Position numbers and translations under genes: made by a program. A stretch of 64,000 bases of DNA, taken from Lachnospiraceae bacterium. GTDB taxonomy: Bacteria > Bacillota > Clostridia > Lachnospirales > Lachnospiraceae. The stretch is taken from the NCBI GenBank assembly GCA_017449765.1, contig JAFTFE010000039.1, positions 17,767-81,766 of the forward strand, given 5' to 3'. The notes beneath the pieces are model-generated. The model did not search any database, was not told where the DNA came from, and saw nothing but the letters and a program-made list of their open reading frames with translations. Positions 18,634 through 27,245 of this stretch are shown here, one piece after another; within the stretch, counting starts at the first letter, position 1; each line of letters begins with the position of its first letter.

Positions 18634-19512
18634 ATGCATTACAAGGAAGTTAAGGCGGTACTGTCACCGCAAAATGGTATGAATATATATCGTGGCTGTG
18701 TACATGGCTGTATCTATTGTGATTCGAGAAGTAAGTGCTATAGGATGACGCATGAATTTGAAGACATAGAAGTAAAGTCAAGAGCAGATGATATTCTTGA
18801 ACAGACACTTAAGCGCAAGCGGACAAAGGGGATGATACAGACAGGCTCAATGAGCGATCCGTACATACCTCTTGAAGAAGAATTACAGCTTACCAGAAGG
18901 TGTTTAAATCAGATAGACAGATTTTATTTCGGACTCGTTATACAGACGAAATCAGATTTGATATTAAGGGATATAGACATACTTGACAGGATAAATAAGA
19001 AGACAAAATGTGTGGTGGCTATGACTCTTACAACCTACGATGACGAGCTGTGCAGGATATTGGAGCCGAATGTCTGTGTAACAAGCAGGAGATTCGAAGT
19101 CCTTATGGAGATGAAAAAAAGGGGAATACCGACCATAGTCTGGATAACACCGATACTACCCTTTATTAATGATACGGAAGAAAACATAAAGGGAATCCTT
19201 GATTACTGTATAAAGGCAGGCGTGTATGGTGTAGTATATATGGGTATGGGGCTTACGCTTAGAGATGGTGACAGAGAATATTTTTATGAACAGCTTGATA
19301 AGCATTTCCCCGGACTAAAAGAAAAATACATAGAGCATTACGGTAATTCCTATGATATACCAAGTCCTGACAATACAAAATTAAGCAGGCTTATTGCTTC
19401 AACCTGCGAGGAACACGGTATAGTCTACGATCGGGAAGAACTTTTCAGATATATGAGAGAATATAAAAATAAAACTATGGGTAAGCAGATGTCCATATTT
19501 GACTACACATAA
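18634..19512 (+). CDS. SPL-family radical SAM protein
   Basis: Radical S-adenosylmethionine enzyme resembling the spore photoproduct lyase-like family of unknown substrate. The CxxxCxxC iron-sulfur motif is at Cys22, Cys26 and Cys29 (RGCVHGCIYCDS), and a later stretch, GMIQTGSMSDPYIPLEEEL, fits the family's core. The 292-residue length is usual. AGGAAGG lies about seven bases before the ATG. It begins only 29 bases after the JetC-like gene and could be read from the same transcript, but it shows no relation to JetD and may simply be a neighbour. True DNA-repair lyase activity is not implied. Confidence 0.85.
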   Translation: MHYKEVKAVLSPQNGMNIYRGCVHGCIYCDSRSKCYRMTHEFEDIEVKSRADDILEQTLKRKRTKGMIQTGSMSDPYIPLEEELQLTRRCLNQIDRFYFGLVIQTKSDLILRDIDILDRINKKTKCVVAMTLTTYDDELCRILEPNVCVTSRRFEVLMEMKKRGIPTIVWITPILPFINDTEENIKGILDYCIKAGVYGVVYMGMGLTLRDGDREYFYEQLDKHFPGLKEKYIEHYGNSYDIPSPDNTKLSRLIASTCEEHGIVYDREELFRYMREYKNKTMGKQMSIFDYT

Positions 19513-19536
19513 AATGATTTTAAAGGAGAAAATAAA

Positions 19537-20706
19537 ATGGATTACAATGAATTAAGTTTAAAGATGCATGAAGAAAATCACGGAAAGATAGAGGTTATCT
19601 CTAAGGTTGATGTCAAAACCAAGGATGACTTAAGTACAGCATATACACCCGGAGTTGCAGAACCCTGCAGAAAGATAAGAGACAATAAAATAGATGTATA
19701 TAAATACACCAATAAATCAAATCTTGTTGCAGTGGTATCGGACGGAACAGCTGTACTTGGACTTGGAGATATAGGACCCGAGGCGGCTATACCTGTAATG
19801 GAAGGAAAGTCAATATTATTTAAGACCTTCGGCAATGTGGATGCGTTTCCTATCTGTCTTGATACCAAGGATGTGGATGAGATAGTGGAGACGGTTAAGA
19901 GGATTGCACCTGTATTCGGTGGAATCAATCTTGAGGATATATCAGCGCCAAGATGCTTTGAAATAGAGAGAAGACTTAAAGAAGAATTGGACATACCGGT
20001 ATTCCATGATGATCAACATGGAACCGCAGTAGTTGTATGTGCGGGACTTATTAATGCTCTCAAGATAGTAGGCAAGAAGATGGAAGATATAAGTGCGGTA
20101 ATAAGCGGAGCAGGAGCAGCAGGAATCTCTATATGTAAGCTTCTTATGAGATTCGGTATAGGTAATGTTGTACTTGTCAACAGCAAGGGTGCACTCTGTC
20201 CGGGTGAACCGTTTATGAATCCTGCACAGGCCAAGATGGCAGAGATAACTAATAAAAATAAAGAGAGAGGAAGCCTTGCAGACGTTATGAAGGGTAAGGA
20301 TGTATTTATAGGAGTATCCGCACCGAATATTGTAACATCTGAAATGGTTGCATCTATGGCGGATGATGCAATGGTATTCGCTATGGCAAACCCTGTACCT
20401 GAGATAATGCCTGAGGACGCAAAAAAAGGCGGTGCAAGAATAATAGCTACAGGACGTTCAGACTTCCCTAATCAGATTAATAACGTACTTGTATTTCCGG
20501 GTATATTCAGAGGCGCACTTGATGCACGTGCAACCGATATCACGGAAGATATGAAAGTTGCCGCTGCCAAGGCAATCGCCTCCATCGTAACCGACGACGA
20601 GTTAAACGAAGAATATATCATACCTGATGCTTTTAATCAGGAGGTTGCTAAAGCAGTCGCTAAAGCAGTCGCAGATTGTGCTCGCGAGTCAGGTGTAACA
20701 AAATAA
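19537..20706 (+). CDS. NAD(P)-dependent malic enzyme
   Basis: Cytoplasmic enzyme that oxidatively decarboxylates malate to pyruvate and CO2 with reduction of NAD(P)+. The 389-residue short form matches bacterial malic enzymes lacking the phosphotransacetylase tail. Seen: SLKMHEENHGKIEV at the start, TPGVAEPCRKI, GDIGPEAAIPVMEGK, the metal-binding segment DIPVFHDDQHGTAVV, and a nucleotide-binding GAGAAGISICKLL. AAAGGAG precedes the ATG. It lies 24 bases after the radical SAM gene. Cofactor preference cannot be read from the sequence with confidence. Confidence 0.94.
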   Translation: MDYNELSLKMHEENHGKIEVISKVDVKTKDDLSTAYTPGVAEPCRKIRDNKIDVYKYTNKSNLVAVVSDGTAVLGLGDIGPEAAIPVMEGKSILFKTFGNVDAFPICLDTKDVDEIVETVKRIAPVFGGINLEDISAPRCFEIERRLKEELDIPVFHDDQHGTAVVVCAGLINALKIVGKKMEDISAVISGAGAAGISICKLLMRFGIGNVVLVNSKGALCPGEPFMNPAQAKMAEITNKNKERGSLADVMKGKDVFIGVSAPNIVTSEMVASMADDAMVFAMANPVPEIMPEDAKKGGARIIATGRSDFPNQINNVLVFPGIFRGALDARATDITEDMKVAAAKAIASIVTDDELNEEYIIPDAFNQEVAKAVAKAVADCARESGVTK

Positions 20707-20734
20707 AAATGTAATGGTAAGAAAGGGGTTATAT

Positions 20735-21661
20735 ATGAACAACAAACTACAAGCTGTCTGCGACGAAGTAAACAGTGTTATCAAGGGAAAGGAAGATGTG
20801 GTTAAGAAAGTTCTTGCTGCCGTAATAGCCGGCGGACACATACTTATGGAGGATATTCCGGGAGTTGGAAAAACTACATTGGCAACCACATTTGCGAAGA
20901 GCATGTCGCTTGATTACAAGAGAGTGCAGTTTACACCGGATGTACTTCCGAGTGATATACTTGGATTCTCTATGTATAATGCGCAGACTAAGGATTTTGA
21001 ATACAGAGAGGGATCGGTATTCTGTAATCTCTTCCTTGCCGACGAGATTAACAGAACTTCACCAAAGACACAGTCTGCTTTGCTTGAGGTTATGGAAGAG
21101 CATACCGCAACTGTAGACGGTGTTACAAGAAAATTACCTGATCCTTTTATCGTAATTGCGACAGAGAATCCTTATGGTTCATCAGGCACACAGATGCTGC
21201 CTGAGTCTCAGCTTGACAGATTTATGGTATGTCTCTCTATGGGGTATCCGGCTCATGAAGATGCAATTAAAATACTCAAGGGTAATGCATCTCATCCTAT
21301 AGATAATGTAAAGGAAATAATATCGGTAGATGAATTGATTGAATTTAGGAAAAAGTCAAATGATTTATATGTTCATGATGAGATATATGAATATATCGTT
21401 AATATAGTTGAGAATACGAGAGTAAACGAGAATTTCTCCATGGGAGCAAGTCCAAGAGGAACTATTGCTCTTCTTCGTATGGCCAAGGCAATGGCAGTAT
21501 TAGAAGACAGAGACTACGTGACGGCAAAGGATGTACAATCTGTAGCTAAAGACACCTTAGGGCATAGAGTAAAACTCAGTACAAGAAGCAAGGCTTCAGG
21601 TATTGGAATGGAACAGGCGATAAGGCTGCTTTTGAATACAATACCTGCGCCGAGAAATTAG
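20735..21661 (+). CDS. MoxR family AAA+ ATPase
   Basis: Cytoplasmic AAA+ chaperone-like ATPase of the MoxR group, thought to help assemble or activate partner proteins. Walker A is GVGKT at residues 43-47, Walker B is LFLADEINR, followed by sensor 1 ATENP and the C-terminal lid. ATG 20735 is chosen because AAAGGGG ends six bases upstream; the earlier in-frame ATG 20714 has no site. The next two genes encode a DUF58 protein and a transglutaminase-domain membrane protein, the classic MoxR-DUF58-transglutaminase cluster, and spacing is tight, so they form one operon. The client protein is not known. Confidence 0.93.
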   Translation: MNNKLQAVCDEVNSVIKGKEDVVKKVLAAVIAGGHILMEDIPGVGKTTLATTFAKSMSLDYKRVQFTPDVLPSDILGFSMYNAQTKDFEYREGSVFCNLFLADEINRTSPKTQSALLEVMEEHTATVDGVTRKLPDPFIVIATENPYGSSGTQMLPESQLDRFMVCLSMGYPAHEDAIKILKGNASHPIDNVKEIISVDELIEFRKKSNDLYVHDEIYEYIVNIVENTRVNENFSMGASPRGTIALLRMAKAMAVLEDRDYVTAKDVQSVAKDTLGHRVKLSTRSKASGIGMEQAIRLLLNTIPAPRN

Positions 21662-21674
21662 TCGGAGAGATTAT

Positions 21675-22724
21675 ATGAACACAGTAATCAGGTTAATTAT
21701 ATATGGACTTTTAATTTTTATAAACGGACTTATATATTACTTCCTTCATAGTCATTTTTATTTTATGCTTATGATTATATTAGTTACGGCTCCATTTATA
21801 TCCATATCTATGGCGGTTATCTTAAGAAAAATGATATCAGTATCTGTGGAAGCTGCGGGAACAGGTATGAATAATGAGTACGGCAGACAGAATGAAAAGA
21901 TTTATTTCTTTATAAAAGTCAATAATCCTTCTATATTCATATCACTTGATTCGATGATTGAAATAGAAGTAAGTAACACATTTTTTGATACAAAAGGAAG
22001 TAAGCTTATATCATTTCCCATACGCATGAGAAAGGGCTTTTCGATTGAGATTCCGTTAGTCCCGACGCTTCCGGGGATTGTAAACGTCAAAGTGAAAAAA
22101 ATATATATAAAGGATTTAATGAGTTTTATCAAATTAAGAAAAAAGATTGATGAATCTGCTGAAGCAATAGTTATGCCCGAACTGATTACAGGATATGTAT
22201 ATGACAGAACGGCGCTTGAGCAGGGATCTTTGGAGAGTGAAGAAAGTTCAAAACGTGGAAGTGATTTCTCAGATGTTCAGGAGATAAGAGAATATATACC
22301 CGGAGATAAACTTATGAGCATACATTGGAAACTGTCAGCTAAAAGAGACATTCTTATGGTAAAAGACAGGGCAAGTATGTCCGATAAGCAGATGGTTGCA
22401 TTACCTGAGCTGTGTAATATTGATTTAAATCAGCTTGCCATGATATTATCCGGTACATATTCGCTTGTTAATCAGATTGTAGAGGATGGGACAACAGTAA
22501 GACTTATGTACTGGAGTATGAACAGATATGAATATGACTCTGCAAGGATAGATTACAAGTCAGACCTGGATGAGGCATTTGCAAGACTTTTTTATGAAAA
22601 AACTTACAGTGATATGAACGAGGCTTCCTCACATATGGCATCTGTTCATCCTGAGATAAAATCTTATCTTCATATATATTCTGAGGGTGACAGACTTAGC
22701 TTTGTTATTAAGGAGAATGGTTAG
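21675..22724 (+). CDS. DUF58 domain membrane protein
   Basis: Two N-terminal membrane helices (about residues 5-22 and 26-50) are followed by a cytoplasmic part with the DUF58 signature: REYIPGDKLMSIHWKLSAKR near residues 205-224. DUF58 has a von Willebrand A-like fold and pairs functionally with MoxR ATPases; the precise role is unknown. The ATG lies 13 bases after the MoxR stop, and the TAG stop overlaps the next gene's GTG by one base, indicating translational coupling. Confidence 0.88.
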   Translation: MNTVIRLIIYGLLIFINGLIYYFLHSHFYFMLMIILVTAPFISISMAVILRKMISVSVEAAGTGMNNEYGRQNEKIYFFIKVNNPSIFISLDSMIEIEVSNTFFDTKGSKLISFPIRMRKGFSIEIPLVPTLPGIVNVKVKKIYIKDLMSFIKLRKKIDESAEAIVMPELITGYVYDRTALEQGSLESEESSKRGSDFSDVQEIREYIPGDKLMSIHWKLSAKRDILMVKDRASMSDKQMVALPELCNIDLNQLAMILSGTYSLVNQIVEDGTTVRLMYWSMNRYEYDSARIDYKSDLDEAFARLFYEKTYSDMNEASSHMASVHPEIKSYLHIYSEGDRLSFVIKENG

Positions 22725-25087
22725 TGGCTAAAAAAACAGCAAAAAAAGAATTGAATAATTCCATAGAGCTGTGTCAGGGTATAGTGCTCAGTGACGAATT
22801 CATAGAAAAAAAGGAGAACAGAGTTTACACTCTGCTCCTAAAGGGAATTATAGTCTATCTTCTTTCGATGGGAGCGATAGGCTTTTATATGTCAGCCATT
22901 GATGCAAAATACAATGTATTTCTATGCCATATTGTAATATTTATTTTTGCATTAGTATGTTCATTTTTATATTACAGACTGCTCACGGAGAATCTGGGAT
23001 ATCTCATTTTACTGGTTTTGTTTGCAGGTCTGGTATACCTTTTCAGAATATATATTAACAGTGGATTTTATGCTGTTCTTAATATATCGGTTGACAGGGC
23101 TGCACAGTATTTTGATGTGGATATTCAACGACTTTATAATGAACAGATAAGTAACAGATATATTACCATAACCATGATTTCTTTATTTATTGGGATTGTA
23201 TTGGATATACTTCTCAATGTATATATTTCAAGACGAATGCAGTATGCCACTGCTATGTTCATAGTTATGTTTTTTAATGTAATACCTCTTTATATGCTCC
23301 TTGAACCGGATACCATATATGCACTTATGGTATTAACCGGTATATCTATGGCTTATGTCATAAAAGTGAGCAGACATTACAGTCCTCAGGTTGCAATAAA
23401 ACGTACTGACAATAAGTACGAGACAAGAGGTAGAAAACAAAAGGAACTTTTTTATAATTATGATATTAAATCTATAGGCCAGGCTGCTCTTTTGGTTTTT
23501 TTGTATATTGCTGTAGTTATCACAATTGCCAGTACCGTAAGACCGAAAGACAGTTTTAATGTAGGTTACAGACAGAACAAATACAAGGAACTTACCATGG
23601 CTGCGATGAGTACATTGCTTCTTGAAGGCTGGGAGGGCTTTTATAATTACAGTAATGATACAGGTGGTATGAACAGCGGTATACTCGGAAATGTCGGAAG
23701 CGTACATTTGGATTATCAGACAGACCTTATGGTCAGGGTGGCACCTTACAGCTATGGAACTATATATCTTAAACATTTCGAGGGAGAATCATATAATCCG
23801 TATCAGAATTACTGGACAAGTCTAAAATATTTTTATTCTGATGAAGAAGGGGCGTTTACTACACCTGAGGCGGATGCACTTGAAAGAGCATTTGAGGAAG
23901 GTGGGAAAAATTCTTCAAAAGGTATTATCAGTATAAGAAATATTGATGCTGACAGAAATGGTTTATTTGAACCGTATTATTTTAAAAATGTTGAGGATAC
24001 GGGAAATTACGGTTATATGGATATGGTTTTCTATCCGAGACTTATAGGTAATGATGTCAGTGTTATGGAGGAGGATTATTTTGAAGAACCATATACAGAT
24101 ATGGATTTATATGTTCCGGAAGAAAATATTGAAGCTATAGAAGAGTTTATACAGAATATAGATACAAGCGGAACTGATGAGGATAAAATTAACAGTGTTA
24201 TAAATTATTTTCAAGAAGAAATTCCTTATATGATAAAACCGGGCAAGACTCCGCGAAAGAAGGATTTTGTCAATTATTTTCTTCAGGAGAACAAGAAGGG
24301 ATATTGTGCGCACTATGCTTCATCGGCAACTCTTATATTCAGATATCTCGGAATACCTGCAAGATATATTGAGGGTTATGCCATAAGCTATAATCAATTC
24401 GTAGATGCTGAGCTTGTTGAAAATGTTGATTACTCAGACTATTATGAGGGATTTTCCGTATTGGGTGAAACTGCTGTGCTTGAAGTAAGTGTAACTGATG
24501 CTGATGCGCATGCATGGGTAGAGGTGTATGATGAAAATATGGGATGGTATGTGGTGGATGTAACACCATACGGTGAAATTGAAGAAACAGAAGATTTCTG
24601 GACAATGTTTGATAATGTAATGGGTGGAAATGATGATGGTGAAGAGGATGATGGCAATCAGGCAGGTATTACAATTTCTGATAGTTTCGTAAGAGGAGTT
24701 GTCTATTTTATCCTCGGCGTAATATCGTCGATAATATTAGTTTGGCTGGCTATAAAAGGAATTGGACAAATCATCTTCTGGGTAAGATTTAAAAATGCCG
24801 GAATAAATGATAAGCTTATTATAAAGTATTCATTATTTTATAAGAAGAAATCAAGACGTTACAAGGAACTTAAGAAAAAAATAAATTACAGAGAGCAGAT
24901 TGAATATCTGTATGATAAACAGATTGAAAAAAATACAGATAAAACTAAAGGTGAAATCATTAATAATATGGCATTTTTCGAAAAGGATAAAGTGATTGGC
25001 ATACTTAACATAGCGGGATTTTCAGATAAGGCAATATCCGAAGAAGACTACGATTATGTATGTTCTGTATTGAACAAAATCAACTGA
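22724..25087 (+). CDS. Transglutaminase-like domain membrane protein
   Basis: Membrane protein with about six N-terminal helices, an extracytoplasmic transglutaminase-fold domain, then a further membrane helix (about residues 659-680) and a charged cytoplasmic tail. The papain-like triad is present: Cys528 in KKGYCAHYASS, His596 in DADAHAWVEV and Asp612 in YVVDVTP. It is likely a cysteine protease or peptide-crosslinking enzyme acting outside the membrane, but the substrate is unknown. GTG 22724 overlaps the preceding stop. It is the third member of the MoxR-DUF58-transglutaminase operon. Confidence 0.9.
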   Translation: MAKKTAKKELNNSIELCQGIVLSDEFIEKKENRVYTLLLKGIIVYLLSMGAIGFYMSAIDAKYNVFLCHIVIFIFALVCSFLYYRLLTENLGYLILLVLFAGLVYLFRIYINSGFYAVLNISVDRAAQYFDVDIQRLYNEQISNRYITITMISLFIGIVLDILLNVYISRRMQYATAMFIVMFFNVIPLYMLLEPDTIYALMVLTGISMAYVIKVSRHYSPQVAIKRTDNKYETRGRKQKELFYNYDIKSIGQAALLVFLYIAVVITIASTVRPKDSFNVGYRQNKYKELTMAAMSTLLLEGWEGFYNYSNDTGGMNSGILGNVGSVHLDYQTDLMVRVAPYSYGTIYLKHFEGESYNPYQNYWTSLKYFYSDEEGAFTTPEADALERAFEEGGKNSSKGIISIRNIDADRNGLFEPYYFKNVEDTGNYGYMDMVFYPRLIGNDVSVMEEDYFEEPYTDMDLYVPEENIEAIEEFIQNIDTSGTDEDKINSVINYFQEEIPYMIKPGKTPRKKDFVNYFLQENKKGYCAHYASSATLIFRYLGIPARYIEGYAISYNQFVDAELVENVDYSDYYEGFSVLGETAVLEVSVTDADAHAWVEVYDENMGWYVVDVTPYGEIEETEDFWTMFDNVMGGNDDGEEDDGNQAGITISDSFVRGVVYFILGVISSIILVWLAIKGIGQIIFWVRFKNAGINDKLIIKYSLFYKKKSRRYKELKKKINYREQIEYLYDKQIEKNTDKTKGEIINNMAFFEKDKVIGILNIAGFSDKAISEEDYDYVCSVLNKIN

Positions 25088-25148
25088 AATGTTAATATAT
25101 CAGACGTAAATTTATAAATTAGAAGTATTTGTGGGAAGGATAAGCCTT

Positions 25149-26075
25149 ATGAGAAAGAGAAGATTTGAGAGGCTTTTATTAAAAAATACTATGGCTATAG
25201 CATTACCTGCGATACTTGTGTTGATTGTATTTATTTTTATGCTTATGCGATATCCGGTTTGGGAGAGAACTAAAAGCATAAGTCTTGTACAATCGGGAGA
25301 TTTATATGCACAGGTTGACCGCGTATATAGGTCGGGTAATACTAATGTTGAAGTTGAGACGGATAATCTTATATATGCAGGTTTTAATTATTATGTAAAC
25401 GGAGAAATTAAGGGAGCATATTATTATCAGCTTAATCAAGACAGGATTATGTTTTATATAGTTGAAACAAATAATCCGGAAATGCAGCTTGATAAAATCA
25501 GAATAAGAGCCCGGGTAATAAAGGACAACGTATCTACGGAATATATACTAACGCAGCTTATGACCGATGCAGGCTTTGACAGAGGGTTTGCGGATGATTA
25601 TTACAGTGAATATGTAATAAGTGAATGTGATTATCCTAAGAATTATATTACAATGTTATATATTTTGCTTGCTGCTCCTATAGTAATCGGTGTGTGTATA
25701 GTTATCTATACAGTGATAGTTTGGCTTAATCCGGTAATACACGGACAGGCAAGACAGCTTAGAAATTATGGAGATATACATTCTATTATAGAAGAGCTAA
25801 ATCTGCAGATGCTTAATCATATGGTATATAAGATTAATAATATATATATAACCGAGGATTATCTTATCGTCAGCTATCTGGTAAGGACTGATGTGATAAA
25901 GCTTGACCAGATAAAAGAATTAGAAAAGACTGAGATTGAAAAGCATACATTTATGAAAAAACAAAAACTATATAAATTGGCTTTTTATAATAAAAACAAG
26001 ACCGAATATGAAATAAAGCTATACAATGAAGAAACCTTAAATGATATAATTGATTATATCAGTGTGATGTGTTAA
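25149..26075 (+). CDS. Membrane protein of unknown function
   Basis: I do not recognise the family. The 308-residue protein has an N-terminal membrane helix (IALPAILVLIVFIFMLM), an approximately 130-residue probably extracytoplasmic domain, a second helix near residues 170-195 (ILLAAPIVIGVCIVIYTVIV) and a charged cytoplasmic C-terminal part. ATG 25149 is preferred, as AAGGA at 25136-25140 lies eight bases upstream; GTG 25131 is in frame but lacks a site. It follows the transglutaminase gene by about 60 bases and could belong to that operon. Confidence 0.7.
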   Translation: MRKRRFERLLLKNTMAIALPAILVLIVFIFMLMRYPVWERTKSISLVQSGDLYAQVDRVYRSGNTNVEVETDNLIYAGFNYYVNGEIKGAYYYQLNQDRIMFYIVETNNPEMQLDKIRIRARVIKDNVSTEYILTQLMTDAGFDRGFADDYYSEYVISECDYPKNYITMLYILLAAPIVIGVCIVIYTVIVWLNPVIHGQARQLRNYGDIHSIIEELNLQMLNHMVYKINNIYITEDYLIVSYLVRTDVIKLDQIKELEKTEIEKHTFMKKQKLYKLAFYNKNKTEYEIKLYNEETLNDIIDYISVMC

Positions 26076-26180
26076 AGTGAATAGATGAGTAAAACGCACG
26101 CCATATTTTATAAGACGTGTATTTGATGAGTGAAGTAATCGAGCCGGGAGGCAAGATGTGAAAGTGAGGATATATACAAA

Positions 26181-27200
26181 ATGAAAGAGAAGTTAAGCCA
26201 GATTAAAGAACAGACACTTGCAAAAATTGCAGATGCGCAAGATGCATCTGTGATAAATGAAATCAAAGTTGCAATACTTGGAAAAAAAGGTGAACTTACT
26301 CAAGTATTAAAGAGTATGAAGGATGTTGCGCCGGAAGACAGACCTAAGGTAGGACAGATGGTAAATGAGGTAAGAGCTAACATTGAGGAAAAACTTGATG
26401 AAAAACTTAAAGCCATCAATAAGGCTGCAAGAGCAGAGAAGATGAAGAGAGAAACCATTGATGTTACTTTACCGGGAGTAAAGAAAATTGACGGACACAG
26501 GCATCCTAATCAGACAGCTCTTGAAGATTTGGAAAGAGTATTTATAGGTATGGGATATGAGATTGTTTCAGGTCCTGAGGTAGAATATGATAAATACAAT
26601 TTTGAACTTCTCAATATACCTGCAAACCATCCTGCTAAGGATGAGCAGGATACATTTTATATTACTAAAGATATTTTGCTTAGAACACAGACATCATCCG
26701 TTCAAGCAAGAATTATGGAACAGGGTAAACTTCCGATAAGAATACTTTCACCGGGACGTGTGTTTAGATCTGATGAGGTTGATGCAACACACTCACCATC
26801 CTTTCATCAGGTCGAAGGACTTGTTATAGATAAAAATATAACAATGTCTGATTTAAAGGGAACCTTAGCCCAGTGGGCAAAGGAATTCTTCGGACCAAAT
26901 ACTAAGACTAAATTCAGACCGCATCATTTTCCGTTTACGGAGCCTTCAGCTGAGGTTGATATTACCTGTTTTAAGTGTGGTGGCAAGGGATGCCGTGTAT
27001 GTAAAGGAAGTGGCTGGATAGAAATACTCGGATGTGGTATGGTTCATCCTCATGTTTTGGAAATGTGTGGTATAGATCCTGAGGTTTATTCAGGCTTTGC
27101 TTTTGGAATCGGACTTGAGAGAATTACACTTCTCAAATATGAGATAGACGATATGAGACTTTTGTATGAGAATGATATGAGATTTTTACAGCAGTGGTAA
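26181..27200 (+). CDS. pheS: Phenylalanyl-tRNA synthetase alpha subunit
   Basis: Catalytic subunit of the alpha2-beta2 PheRS, charging tRNA-Phe. Seen: an N-terminal coiled-coil tRNA-binding arm (about residues 1-90), then class II motif 2 within LRTQTSSVQARIM and SPGRVFRSDEVDATHSPSFH, and motif 3 SGFAFGIGLERITLLKYEI. The 339-residue length is standard. Two CxxC-like pairs (CFKCGGKGCRVCKGSG) match the Zn-like insertion seen in many clostridial PheS proteins. It is co-transcribed with pheT 45 bases downstream. The 105-base upstream gap contains no recognisable T-box leader. Confidence 0.97.
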   Translation: MKEKLSQIKEQTLAKIADAQDASVINEIKVAILGKKGELTQVLKSMKDVAPEDRPKVGQMVNEVRANIEEKLDEKLKAINKAARAEKMKRETIDVTLPGVKKIDGHRHPNQTALEDLERVFIGMGYEIVSGPEVEYDKYNFELLNIPANHPAKDEQDTFYITKDILLRTQTSSVQARIMEQGKLPIRILSPGRVFRSDEVDATHSPSFHQVEGLVIDKNITMSDLKGTLAQWAKEFFGPNTKTKFRPHHFPFTEPSAEVDITCFKCGGKGCRVCKGSGWIEILGCGMVHPHVLEMCGIDPEVYSGFAFGIGLERITLLKYEIDDMRLLYENDMRFLQQW

Positions 27201-27245
27201 TATTTCAGAATTATAATGTGATTAAAGAAAGTTGAGGATATAAAG

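Noticed and set aside
18634-19512. Radical SAM gene as JetD
   Set aside because: It has a clear CxxxCxxC radical SAM motif and none of the Toprim or DUF2220-like features expected of JetD.
20714-20734. Upstream ATG as the MoxR start
   Set aside because: No ribosome site precedes it, while AAAGGGG lies six bases before ATG 20735.
26076-26180. T-box leader upstream of pheS
   Set aside because: The gap is only 105 bases and lacks the conserved T-box sequence (AGGGTGGNACCGCG) and antiterminator.
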